DNA from: Chondrosia reniformis
Taxonomy: Eukaryota > Porifera > Demospongiae > Chondrillida > Chondrillidae
NCBI GenBank assembly: GCA_947172415.1
Contig: OX359197.1
Coordinates: forward strand, 496,001 to 560,000
Reading direction: 5' to 3'
Length of the DNA: 64,000 nt
Shown here: positions 50,893-61,710 of the stretch, piece by piece
Position numbering within the stretch: the stretch's first letter is position 1
Layout of the letters: the number at the start of each line of letters is the position of its first letter
Position numbers and translations under genes: made by a program
The notes under the pieces: generated by a model
What the model saw: the letters and a program-made list of their open reading frames with translations, nothing else
The model's database searches: none
Told to the model about the DNA's origin: nothing

Positions 50893-51924
50893 TTACGATT
50901 GTGATATCTGCTTCCTTTTCTCCTCCAACCACTCATGAAGTTGCAATATCCTTTCTTCACACTTTTGCTGTTCTGTATCCACGTACCTTCCCCTTAAGGC
51001 CTTGAAGGCTTCTACTGTGGCATAAGGCGTCTGGGTCACAGGGTCAAAGTACTTGGCTACCTGACCTGTTATGGGACAGAAATGTCTCCTAGGGATTCTT
51101 GGGGAAACCTTTCTAGGGAAAATTTCCTCTATAGTGGTTGCATCTGAAAATTCTACAAAATTTCTTGAATAATGCAAATTACTTCCAACTTTGGGTGGAT
51201 CATTTGAAATGTCAATTGCATTAGACAAGCTAGTATCGACAATTTCAGATCCATCTTTCTCACTAACAAGAGGCATTGTCATTGAGAGATACCTTACGGT
51301 AGGGCCACTTACAACTTTTCTTCTGGATGTCGTCTTTTTCTTTTCTTCTTCAAGTCTCACAAATGCTTCAAGAGACCTAAGATTTTCGATTTCTGTCAAT
51401 TTTGCTTCCTCCAACAACTCGGCTTGTGTAAACACCCTGTCAGTTGTCTTCTTGCGAGGGACGTTCTTCTTTTTAGCCTGTAATCGGCGTTGCCTTTTTC
51501 TTTCTTCCGTAAACTCGACAGTTGATTTTCTCAACGTTCGTTCTTCTCCTTCTTGAGTTGAGTAAGATGGGGCCTTTGGCTTCCCCGCTCTAGGAACTCT
51601 CTCCTTTTTGTCTCCAACCTCCTTTCGAGCCGCCTTCTCGCGAGCTATCGATTTAGCTGTAATTTCAGAAAGTTTCTTTTTCTTCCTTTTCGGCTCATCC
51701 ACTTCATCTCCAGACTCTCCTTCTGAGTCCTCATCTTCGGGGCGATCGAAATCAGAATCCACTAGGTCTTCTTCTTCTTCTTCCGATTTGTAGAACTCGT
51801 CGCCGCTAACTTCTTCAAATCCTCCATAGGCTGTTGAGTAGAACTCATCCAACTTTTCCTCGCTTTGTAACAATTTTGAAATGTTTTTGCCAGCATTAAC
51901 TCTTCTGCTTCTATCAGCAGCCAT
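50893..51924 (-). CDS. VPS72: VPS72/YL1, histone H2A.Z chaperone subunit, 343 residues
   Basis: A single exon with ATG at 51924 and stop at 50893-50895. The N-terminal H2A.Z-binding region begins MAADRSRRVNAGKNISKLLQ and continues GGFEEVSGDEFY, then an acidic run (SEEEEEDLVDSDFD) and long basic/charged helices. The C-terminal YL1_C domain (about 279-315) has HFCPITGQVAKYFDPVTQTP followed by YATVEAFKALRGRY. YL1 is a subunit of the SRCAP and TIP60/p400 complexes and escorts H2A.Z-H2B for deposition in the nucleus. The length is close to human (364). The gene converges on RAB copy 3. Its first 160-190 bp are copied twice further right as exon 1 of chimeric genes. Confidence 0.95.
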   Translation of the reverse strand: MAADRSRRVNAGKNISKLLQSEEKLDEFYSTAYGGFEEVSGDEFYKSEEEEEDLVDSDFDRPEDEDSEGESGDEVDEPKRKKKKLSEITAKSIAREKAARKEVGDKKERVPRAGKPKAPSYSTQEGEERTLRKSTVEFTEERKRQRRLQAKKKNVPRKKTTDRVFTQAELLEEAKLTEIENLRSLEAFVRLEEEKKKTTSRRKVVSGPTVRYLSMTMPLVSEKDGSEIVDTSLSNAIDISNDPPKVGSNLHYSRNFVEFSDATTIEEIFPRKVSPRIPRRHFCPITGQVAKYFDPVTQTPYATVEAFKALRGRYVDTEQQKCEERILQLHEWLEEKRKQISQS

Positions 51925-52037
51925 TTTGGGACTTAATTACAATATCGCAATTTGTCGATAATCGGATCACATTCTATTATAAACTCAATTACATGGATTG
52001 GATTTCTAGTTATAAAATAAATTGAATAATTGAGTGC

Positions 52038-54231
52038 TTAGGGTAAATAGAGGAGGTTACTAGATGAAAACTTGTGATAGTAGCCATTTTTTGGAGGCAG
52101 TTTCATTGATAGAAGTTCAATTTCAAACACTTTATGACTTCCATGATATTTAGTCAGGAGATCTTCATAGAATTTCCTCTTTAACTTGACCTCATAGAAA
52201 GCCTTCGTCAGCCTGGCGACTGTGAGATGAGGAGTAAACCTCTCCTTGAGAACCGTGGATTCAATACCAGCAGAAACAAATGCAGTTCTAACTATGTCTA
52301 TATGGAACAAGTGAAAAGGTGTTTAGTAATGAAAGCAAGTGATGTCTGTAAGTATGTCATCATTTTTTGACTCTGGATTTCCCCCACCCACTCGTGCCTC
52401 CCGAGGAGCATAATGAGCTAATGGGTGTAGCCATCACTTAACGGGAACCAGAGTCTCCCCTCAGCCACTAAAAGGTGGTTAGCCATAGATCCAGAGTCAA
52501 ATGATGATTAGATCAAAGCTTTAAAATTGGCTTTAGATCTAAAATTCCCCCATTTTTCAAATATTTAAGTATCTTTGAAAGGGCTCATTTTTGGTCTCCT
52601 CGGAGCATCTAAAGATGCAGTTATGGCTGAATATTCCTATCTCACATTTCAATACTTAAAAGAGATTGAAAGATGTACCCTTTCAATTTAACTTCAATGT
52701 AGATAGAAGAAATTCTACATATATATTGTAAAAGCAAGATTAGATAACAGGTCACTTCTTAGAGTAACACAAGTGTTTCATTGGAAAGCAAGTTCCACTA
52801 CTGCTCTGGTCTATTCTAGTGTGAGTACATACTTGTGATGGTGTGCAACACTTTGAATGTCTCCTGATTTTCAGGGTCTAGCGGAGCAAACACAACATTC
52901 TCGCCAAAACTATCCAAGCCTTTGAAAGACAACTCCAGGGGAGAAATGGCATCCAGTTTACCAGTAAAGTGCTCTGTTATATTCTTACAAGCGGTAGTTA
53001 GTGCCTTCTTTGCCCTATCCAGCAGATCAAAAGGATTCACAGTTTAAACAGTTTAACATGGAACTTAACTCTTCATTAAGATACTACATATTTTCATCAC
53101 CTCCCAGCTATACATACTTAGGACTCACAAAAGATCAAGAAAAAGACAAAGATTTCCAGGGTCACTGATGAAGGGTGGAATTCCCAGAACAGCTGTCTGG
53201 CCTGGTGGAGAAGAAGAGAAGGAGAAGGAGAAATCTCTTGTATCCTCATCTAAAGCTCTCACTAGGTTTAGTTCCCTATAGGCCTTCACTCTAAAGTAGA
53301 TGTAGCATGTGAGAGAAAGGGTGTAGGAGACTAATATAAAGGTCACTGGTATGAATTGATATGTGACTTGGTAGAATAAACATTAAACTACATCTCTTCA
53401 TCACCTCACAGCTACACATATACGTACGTAGGTCACTGGTAGGACTTAGAGTTCACAATACTTTATACAGGAAAAGTAGGGGAAATCTTAAAGCATTGAT
53501 ATATCATCAGTAAACTCTGGATATTACCCCACCCACTCATGTCTCCTGAGGAGCGCAATGAGCTAATGGGTGGAACCAAAGTTTGCTTGATGGGAACCAG
53601 AGTCTCCCCCTAGCCTAGGTGCTCCTCAGGGGACATGAGTGGGCAGGGGTAATATCCAGAGTTCAATGATGACAGTTGACATAGTTGGATACTGAAGGCT
53701 CACAGTTCTAGTCTATCTACATCCTTTCCCAGTTTCATGACCATTAGAGTGATGTGTAGCTTGTCCAAGGAGACCAAGGCTCCTTTCAGCTTCGGGTCCT
53801 TCTCCACCAGTACTTGCTGCACCTCTTCAAAGGAAGCTCTAATTTGAGGCGACTGGATCCTCAGTGACAGGAAGGCATCAGGAGAGGCGGGCTTGGCTCT
53901 GGCTTCTTGCCTTATTTGGGGATGCTTGCTTCTTCTTTTGGAACCAACTGGGAATTCAGGACCTGGGTTCAGAAAGGTCAAAGTTTAAAGGTCATAATTA
54001 ATTCGGATAGTGTGCAAGATTATACCGTTAAACACACTATATGGAACTGCTATTAAGTGACACTGGATCTACCAAACATTTTCAAAATGGCCGACTACTA
54101 CCTAAGGGGCGAAGGTCTTCTTCTTCTTCTTCCGATTTGTAGAACTCGTCGCCGCTAACTTCTTCAAATCCTCCATAGGCTGTTGAAATGTTTTTGCCAG
54201 CATTAACTCTTCCGCTTCTATCAGCAGCCAT
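52038..54231 (-). CDS. Chimera 1: VPS72 N terminus fused to AKAP7-like 2H domain, 276 residues
   Basis: Exons are 54102-54231 (ATG at 54231), 53704-53962, 52833-53014 and 52038-52297, joining in phases 1, 2 and 1 to 277 codons including the stop. Exon 1 is the VPS72 start with an in-frame 42-bp deletion (14 residues after GKNIS) and one 3' change, then ...EEDLRPL before donor gtagta. Exons 2-4 encode an AKAP7-type 2H phosphoesterase domain with both catalytic HxT motifs intact: KLHITLMVM and RFTPHLTVARL. Compared with the other copies it lacks five residues after the second motif. The 3' end reads ELLSMKLPPKNGYYH as in AKAP7. AKAP7 family proteins bind nucleotides and some cleave 2',5'-oligoadenylates. 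Expression is unproven. Confidence 0.65.
52358..52508. repeat. M1 MITE, short form
   Basis: The ends tttgactctggat and atccagagtcaaa, with flanking catcat/atgatgat, lie in intron 3 of chimera 1. The same insertion is at 55687-55837 and 58975-59125. Confidence 0.75.
53145..53330 (+). repeat. R1 repeat in intron 2 of chimera 1
   Basis: A nearly full copy, duplicated with the unit at 56460-56660 and 59755-59945. Confidence 0.8.
53505..53672. repeat. M1 MITE, long-armed form
   Basis: The left arm actctggatattaccccacc then cactcatgtctcctgagga pairs with ctcctcaggggacatgagtg then ggcaggggtaatatccagag. Matching copies lie at 56833-57002 and 60131-60299, and a lone right arm is at 61196-61250. Confidence 0.8.
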
Positions 54232-54892
54232 TTTGGGACTTAATTACAATATCGTAATTTGTCGATAATCGGATCACATTCTATCAGAGAGTACGGTAGT
54301 ACTCTCTAAGTAGGAATGTCGGAAAAAAAAATGGCCGCCCTATCCAATGTATTAGCAATCAACACATCATAAATCGCCAACGAAACGATTTTCGGTTATA
54401 TTCGGTTATTTGCAGCGATTAATGCACGCTTTCCTAAATGCCAAAACATGTTTCGACGCTCTACACGCTCTATAGCGTTCAAAAAGCGGCTAACTAGGAA
54501 TAGACCCACTTTCAAATTCATTTTTTCTTCTTCTTCTTCTTCTTCTTCTTTTATTGAATAGACTAGCGCTAATATGCGAACTTGTGCGGGCACGTACTAG
54601 TTATAAATCGTCATAAATATTTCGAAACTAGGGAATAGACAGCCCTAAATCTGAATGCGCTCTACAATAAGCATGTTAATTGTGAAGAGCGAAAATTGTG
54701 GTCTTCTCGGACGCCATTTTTTAATTAAGAGATCATGGTTTTCGGCATATTTCTCTTGTCTAAGACGTTATTTTGAAATCTTCGCCAAGAAAACTTTCAA
54801 ATCAATTTAAAACTAGTAATATTAAGAGGAAAAAAGGGGGAATACAAGTAAATAAAAAACATTTACAAAAATGATGTTAGAAGTAGAAATAT

Positions 54893-55312
54893 ATCCATGT
54901 AATTGTGTTTATAAAAGTAAATAAAAAACATTTACAAAAATGATGTTAGAAGTAGTAATGGCAGTGTTCACTAATACATCTGCAAAAAGTATCGAAACAA
55001 GACACTGATTATATGATAAGGCTAATCATACAGAAGTTGCATATATACTGAAATTTAAGTAACTTAACCATACACTTCTGTGTTTGGGCGCACCATTCCT
55101 ACTTAAGGTTAGTGCACCCAAACACAGAAGTGTATGGTTAAGTTACTTAAATTTCAGTATATATGCAACTTCTGTATGATTAGCCTTATCATATAATCAG
55201 TGTCTTGTTTCGATACTTTTTGCAGATGTATTAGTGAACACTGCCATTTCTACTTCTAACATCATTTTTGTAAATGTTTTTTATTTACTTTTATAAACAC
55301 AATTACATGGAT
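54893..55312. repeat. Large near-perfect palindrome, arms about 200 bp, unit 2
   Basis: The left arm (from atccatgtaattgtgtttat at 54893) is repeated in reverse up to 55312, with few mismatches. The spacer cattcctacttaaggtta is at 55094-55111 between gcgcac and gtgcac. The arms include host flank (ataaacacaattacatgg), so the palindrome formed after, or together with, the insertion. A further direct copy of about 45 bp of the arm precedes it at 54846-54890. Confidence 0.92.
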
Positions 55313-55351
55313 TGGATTTCCAGTTATAAAATAAATTGAATAATAGAGTGC

Positions 55352-57603
55352 TTAGGGTAAATAGAGGAGGTTACTAGATGAAAATTTGTGATAGTAGCCA
55401 TTTTTTGGAGGCAGTTTCATTGACAGAAGTTCAATTTCAAACACTTTATGACTTCCATGATATTTAGTCACGAGGTCTTCATAGAATTTCCTCTTTAACT
55501 TGACCTTATAGAAAGCCTTTCTTCTTGGTAGCTGTGACAGCTTAGCGACTGTGAGATGAGGAGTAAACCTCTCCTTGAGATCCGTGGATTCAATACCAGC
55601 AGAAACAAATGCAGTTCTAACTATGTCTATACAGAACAAGTGAAAAGGTGTTTAGTAATGAAAGCAAGTGATGTCTGTAAGTATGTCATCATGTTTTGAC
55701 TCTGGATTTTACCCACCCACTCGTGCCTCCCGAGGAGCATAATGAGCTAATGGGTGTAGCCATCACTTAACGGGAACCAGAGTCTCCCCTTAGCCACTAA
55801 AAGGTGGTTAGCCATAGATCCAGAGTCAAATGATGATTAGATCAAAGCTTTAAAATTGGCTTTAGATCTAAAATTCCCCCATTTTTCAAATATTTAAGTA
55901 TCTTTGAAAGGGCTCATTTTTGGTCTCCTCGGAGTATCTAAAGATGCAGTTATGGCTGAATATTCCTATCTCACATTTCAATACTTAAAAGAGATTGAAA
56001 GATGTACCCTTTCAATTTAACTTCAATGTAGATAGAAGAAATTCTACATATATATTGTAAAAGCAAGATTAGATAACAGGTCACTTCTTAGAGTAACACA
56101 AGTGTTTCATTGGAAAGCAAGTTCCACTACTGCTCTGGTCTATTCTAGTGTGAGTACATACTTGTGATGGTGTGCAACACTTTGAATGTCTCCTGATTTT
56201 CAGGGTCTAGCGGAGCAAACACAACATTCTCGCCAAAACTATCCAAGCCTTTGAAAGACAACTCCAGGGGAGAAATGGCGTCCAATTTACCAGTAAAGTG
56301 CTCTGTTATATTCTTACAAGCGGTAGTTAGTGCCTTCTTTGCCCTATCCAGCAGATCAAAAGGATTCACAGTTTAAGCAGTTTAACATGGAACTTAACTC
56401 TTCATTAAGATACTACATATTTTCATCACCTCCCAGCTATACATACATAGGACTCACAAAAGATCAAGAAAAAGACAAAGATTTCCAGGGTCACTGATGA
56501 AGGGTGGAATTCTCAGAACAGCTGTCTGGCCTGGTGGAGAAGAAGCGAAGGAGAAGGAGAAATCTCTTGTATCCTCATCTAAAGCTCTCACTAGGTTTAG
56601 TTCCCTATAGGCCTTCACTCTAAAGTAGATGTAGCATGTGAGAGAAAGGGTGTAGTAGACTAATATAAAGGTCACTGGTATGAATTGATATGTGACTTGG
56701 TAGAATAAACATTAAACTACATCTCTTCATCACCTCACAGCTACACATATACGTATGTAGGTCACTGGTAGGACTTAGAGTTCACAATACTTTATACAGA
56801 AAAAGTAGGGGAAATCTTAAAGCATTGATATATCATTATTGAACTCTGGATATTACCCCTGCCCACTCATGTCCCCTGAGGAGCGCAATGAGCTAATGGG
56901 CGGAACCAAAGTTCGCTTGATGGGAATCAGAGTCTCCCCCTAGCCTAGGTGCTCCTCAGGGGACATGAGTGGGCAGGGGTAATATCCAGAGTTCAATGAT
57001 GACAGTTGACATAGTTGGATGCTGAAGGCTCACAGTTCTAGTCTATCTACATCCTTTCCCAGTTTCATGACCATTAGAGTGATGTGTAGCTTGTCCAAGG
57101 AGACCAAGGCTCCTTTCAGCTTCGGGTCCTTCTCCACCAGTACTTGCTGCACCTCTTCAAAGGAAGCTCTAATTTGAGGTGACTGGATCCTCAGTGACAG
57201 GAAGGCATCAGGAGAGGCGGGCTTGGCTCTGGCTTCTTGCCTTATTTGGGAATGCTTGCTTCTACTTTTGGAACCAACTGGGAATTCAGGACCTGGGTTC
57301 AGAAAGGTCAAAGTTTAAAGGTCATAATTAATTCGGATAGTGTGCAAGATTATACCATTAAACACACTACATGGAACTGCTATTAAGTGACACTGGATCT
57401 ACCAAACATTTTCAAAATGGCCGACTACTACCTAAGGGGCGAAGGTCTTCTTCTTCTTCTTTCGATTTGTAGAACTCGTCGCCGCTAACTTCTTCAAATC
57501 CTCCATAGGCTGTTGAGTAGAACTCATCCAACTTTTCCTCGCTTTGTAACAATTTTGAAATGTTTTTGCCAGCATTAACTCTTCCGCTTCTATCAGCAGC
57601 CAT
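55352..57603 (-). CDS. Chimera 2: VPS72 N terminus fused to AKAP7-like 2H domain, 295 residues
   Basis: Exons are 57432-57603 (ATG at 57603), 57034-57292, 56162-56343 and 55352-55626, with phases 1, 2 and 1 and 296 codons including the stop. Exon 1 keeps 57 VPS72 residues through KSKEEEEDLRPL with no internal deletion, so the whole N-terminal GGFEEVSGDEFYKS segment is present. The 2H domain has KLHITLMVM and RFTPHLTVAKL, plus SQLPRRK after the second motif. The VPS72 upstream sequence is kept for about 55 bp, then the 1-kb insertion follows. Otherwise as chimera 1. Confidence 0.68.
56460..56660 (+). repeat. R1 repeat in intron 2 of chimera 2
   Basis: Duplicated with the unit; see 53145-53330. 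Confidence 0.8.
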
Positions 57604-58203
57604 TTTGGGACTTAATTACAATATCGTAATTTGTCGATAATCGGATCACCTTCTATCAGAGAGTACGGTAGTACTCTCTAAGTAGGAATGGCCGGAAAAA
57701 AAATGGCCGCCCTATCCAATGTATTAGCAATCAACACCTCATAAATGGCCAACGAAACGATTTTCGGTTATTTGCAGCGATTAATGCACGCTTTCCTAAA
57801 TGCCAAAACATGTTTCGACGCTCTACACGCTCTATAGCGTTCAAAAAGCGGCTAACTAGGAATAGACCCACTTCCAAAATTCATTTTTTCTTCTTCTTCT
57901 TCTTCTTTTATTGAATAGACTAGCGCTAATATGCGAACTTGTGCGGGCACGTACTAGTTATAAATCGTCATAAATATTTCGGAACTAGGGAATAGACAGC
58001 CCTAAATCTGAATGCGCTCTACAATAAGCATGTTAATTGTGAAAAGCGAAAATTGTGGTCTTCTCGGACGCCATTTTTTAATTAAGAGATCATGGTTTTC
58101 GGCATATTTCTCTTGTCTAAGACGTTATTTTGAAATCTTCGCCAAGAAAACTTTCAAATCAATTTAAAACTAGTAATATTAAGAGGAAAAAAGGGGGAAT
58201 ACA

Positions 58204-58577
58204 AGTAAATAAAAAACATTTACAAAAATGATGTTAGAAGTAGTAATGGCAGTGTTCACTAATACATCTGCAAAAAGTATCGAAACAAGACACTGATTAT
58301 ATGATAAGGCTAATCATACAGAAGTTGCATATATACTGAAATTTAAGTAACTTAACCATACACTTCTGTGTTTGGGCGCACTAACCTTAAGTAGGAATGG
58401 TGCGCCCAAACACAGAAGTGTATGGTTAGGTTACTTAAATTTCAGTATATATGCAACTTCTGTATGATTAGCCTTATCATATAATCAGTGTCTTGTTTCG
58501 ATACTTTTTGCAGATGTATTAGTGAACACTGCCATTTCTACTTCTAACATCATTTTTGTAAATGTTTTTTATTTACT
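58204..58577. repeat. Large near-perfect palindrome, unit 3, spacer inverted relative to unit 2
   Basis: Arms match those of 54893-55312. The spacer at 58382-58399 reads taaccttaagtaggaatg, the exact reverse complement of the unit 2 spacer. Confidence 0.92.
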
Positions 58578-58639
58578 TTTATAAACACAATTACATGGAT
58601 TGGATTTCTAGTTATAAAATAAATTGAATAATAGAGTGC

Positions 58640-60997
58640 TTAGGGTAAATAGAGGAGGTTACTAGATGAAAATTTGTGATAGTAGCCATTTTTTGGAGGC
58701 AGTTTCATTGACAGAAGTTCAATTTCAAACACTTTATGACTTCCATGATATTTAGTCACGAGGTCTTCATAGAATTTCCTCTTTAACTTGACCTTATAGA
58801 AAGCCTTTCTTCTTGGTAGCTGTGACAGCTTAGCGACTGTGAGATGAGGAGTAAACCTCTCCTTGAGATCCGTGGATTCAATACCAGCAGAAACAAATGC
58901 AGTTCTAACTATGTCTATACGGAACAAGTGAAAAGGTGTTTAGTAATGAAAGCAAGTGATGTCTGTAAGTATGTCATCATGTTTTGACTCTGGATTTTAC
59001 CCACCCACTCGTGCCTCCTGAGGAGCATAATGAGCTAATGGGTGTAGCCATCACTTAACGGGAACCAGAGTCTCCCCTTAGCCACTAAAAGGTGGTTAGC
59101 CATAGATCCAGAGTCAAATGATGATTAGATCAAAGCTTTAAAATTGGCTTTAGATCTAAAAGTCCCCCATTTTTCAAATATTTAAGTATCTTTGAAAGGG
59201 CTCATTTTTGGTCTCCTCGGAGCATCTAAAGATGCAGTTATGGCTGAATCTTCTTATCTCACATTTCAATACTTAAAAGAGATTGAAAGATGTACCCTTT
59301 TAATTTAACTTCAATGTAGATAGAAGAAATTCTACATATATATTGTAAAAGCAAGATTAGATAACAGGTCACTTCTTAGAGTAACACAAGTGTTTCATTG
59401 GAAAGCAAGTTCCACTACTGCTCTGGTCTATTCTAGTGTGAGTACATACTTGTGATGGTGTGCAACACTTTGAATGTCTCCTGATTTTCAGGGTCTAGCG
59501 GAGCAAACACAACATTCTCGCCAAAACTATCCAAGCCTTTGAAAGACAACTCCAGGGGAGAAATGGCGTCCAGTTTACCAGTAAAGTGCTCTGTTATATT
59601 CTTACAAGCGGTAGTTAGTGCCTTCTTTGCCCTATCCAGCAGATCAAAGGGATTCACAGTTTAAACAGTTTAACATGGAACTTAAGTCTTCATTAAGATA
59701 CTACATATTTTCATCACCTCCCAGCTATACATACTTAGGACTCACAAAAGATCAAGAAAAAGACAAAGATTTCCAGGGTCACTGATGAAGGGTGGAATTC
59801 CCAGAAACAGCTGTCTGGTGAAGTGGAGTAGAAGAGAAGGAGAAAACTCTTGTATCCTCATCCAAAGCCCTCACTAGGTTTAGTTCCCTATAGGCGTTTA
59901 TTCTAAAGTAGATGTAGCATGTGAGAGAAAGGGTGTAGTAGACTAATATTAGACTATTTTTATAAAGGTCACAGGTATGAATTGATATGTGACTTGGTAG
60001 AATAAAAATTAAACTACATCTCTTCATCACCTCACAGCTACACATATACGTACGTAGGTCACTGGTAGGACTTAGAGTTCACAATACTTTATACAGAAAA
60101 AGTAGGGGAAATCTTAAAGCATTGATATATCATCATTTAACTCTGGATATTACCCCTGCCCACTCATGTCTCCTGAGGAGTGCAATGAGCTAATGGGTGG
60201 AACCAAAGTTCGCTTGATGGGAACCAGAGTCTCCCCCTAGCCTAGGTGCTCCTCAGGGGACATGAGTGGGCAGGGGTAATATCCAGAGTTCAATGATGAC
60301 AGTTGACATAGTTGGATGTTGAAGGCTCACACTTCTAGTCTATCTACATCCTTTCCCAGTTTCATGACCATTAGAGTGATGTGTAGCTTGTCCAAGGAGA
60401 CCAAGGCTCCTTTCAGCTTCGGGTTCTTCTCCACCAGTACTTGCTGCACCTCTTCAAAGGAAGCTCTAATTTGAGGCGACTGGATCCTCAGTGACAGGAA
60501 GGCATCAGGAGAGGCGGGCTTGGCTCTGGTTTCTTGCCTTATTTGGCGATGCTTGCTTCTACTTTTGGAACCAACTGGGAATTCAGGACCTGGGTTCAGA
60601 AAGGTCAAAGTTTAAAGGTCATAATTAATTTGGATAGTGTGCAAGACCGAGATTATACCATTAACCACACTACATGGAACTGCTATTAAGTGACACTGGA
60701 TCTACCAAACATTTTGAAATGGCTGACTACTACCTAAGTGTTTACTGGGCCTATTGCATTATTATGTCACACAAGAGCAACATATAAACACTGCGACACA
60801 CTTCTATCTGTATCCATATTTGTCAGAACTGGACAATCACCGATCACTCTACTGGTCACAGAACGCTGTTTAATGTCTTCATCAAATCCAGAAGGGGATG
60901 GCAGACCTGAAAGACTATCTAATCTCTTCAGCTCACTAGAATCTGTCCGTTCTTCTTGGACAGCTCCTCTGTCAGTGATTACCTTTCTTTCTGCCAT
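58640..60997 (-). CDS. AKAP7: Parental AKAP7-like 2H phosphoesterase, 303 residues
   Basis: Exons are 60802-60997 (ATG at 60997), 60331-60589, 59450-59631 and 58640-58914, with phases 1, 2 and 1 and 304 codons including the stop. Exon 1 encodes a polar, probably disordered N terminus (MAERKVITDRGAVQEERTDS). The 2H domain follows with PDAFLSLRIQSPQIRASFEE, first catalytic KLHITLMVM, LSFKGLDSFGENVVF, second catalytic RFTPHLTVAKL and the AKAP7-like end ELLSMKLPPKNGYYH. No PKA-anchoring helix is evident after it. The native exon 1 marks this as the source of the two chimeras. It diverges from the CD36-family gene. An extra upstream exon is possible (see 61711-61833). Confidence 0.8.
59755..59945 (+). 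repeat. R1 repeat in intron 2 of the parental AKAP7-like gene
   Basis: The best-preserved full copy of R1, from aaagatttccagggtcactg to tagatgtagcatgtgagaga. Confidence 0.8.
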
Positions 60998-61195
60998 CAG
61001 TGCAGCTGGGATTGAGAGGGCTCCGAGTTTATAAACTGTTACAGGACACTGATTGCCAGCTTCACTGCCCGTCCATAGAAATCTCAAATGAGCAAATATC
61101 AAGTTCTTATTCTACAGTTCCAATAACATTAAATTTGATACAATTTTCATCATCTGTATAAAAGTGAATGTCAAAATAATACAATACAATACTGC

Positions 61196-61250
61196 ACTCC
61201 TCAGGGAACATGAGTGGGCAGGAGTAATATCCAGAGTTCAATGATGATGA
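61196..61250. repeat. Solo right arm of M1 MITE
   Basis: It contains ctcctcagggaacatgagtg and gtaatatccagagttcaatg, with no left arm nearby. Confidence 0.65.
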
Positions 61251-61710
61251 CAAACAATACAAGATAAGACATCAAAACATTGAATTATCTTCCAGTTTTT
61301 AAGGAGTACAATGAAAATGAGAGCAAACTTTTAAGGTCTAAACATATTGTCTAAAGCTGAGCACAAAATAGTCAATATTATCATGTGACTATCACGTGAC
61401 TATGTGTATACCACCCCTACTCATGTCTACTGAGCATACAAATGAGACTTGCACTCCTCATGCGTAAGTATATATATTGTACTAAATCTACGGTCGTATA
61501 GTTTTCCTGTATTTCTTTGGTAAATAAATGGCTTTGAACAACACAAACACATGCAAAATGTTGACCGAAAAATGCATCCAATTTGTTAGTACGTACGTAC
61601 ATTCATGCTCTGTTGAGAGATACGTAGATTGATGCATTCAAACATTGCTGTTTATACTGTACGTATATCGTACAAGGATGAGATAGACTTTGTATACTGA
61701 ATAAACTCAC

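Larger units (their letters stand above)
51741..60737. repeat. Tandem triplication joining VPS72 5' end and AKAP7-like exons
   Basis: Three direct units (about 51741-54101, 54102-57431 and 57432-60737) each run from inside the VPS72 coding exon, across its promoter, through AKAP7-like exons 4, 3 and 2 into intron 1. The units differ by few substitutions. Units 2 and 3 additionally carry a 1-kb insertion between ttctat and ataaac, absent in unit 1. Junction sequence at 54101 and 57431 is identical (gactactacctaaggggcga). Confidence 0.92.

Noticed and set aside
51191-51793. Serine-rich plus-strand frames opposite VPS72
   Set aside because: They are antisense shadows of the acidic and lysine-rich VPS72 coding sequence.
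52816-53040. Exon 3 of the 2H genes beginning at the first codon of the open frame
   Set aside because: Those bases hold no AG acceptor in phase. The acceptor ctgctggatag, ending at 53015, gives the correct phase and a sensible domain alignment.
53697-53981. Start of the 2H proteins at 53981 (and equivalents at 57311 and 60608)
   Set aside because: The codon there is TTG, not ATG. A good acceptor follows it, and real upstream exons with matching phase exist.
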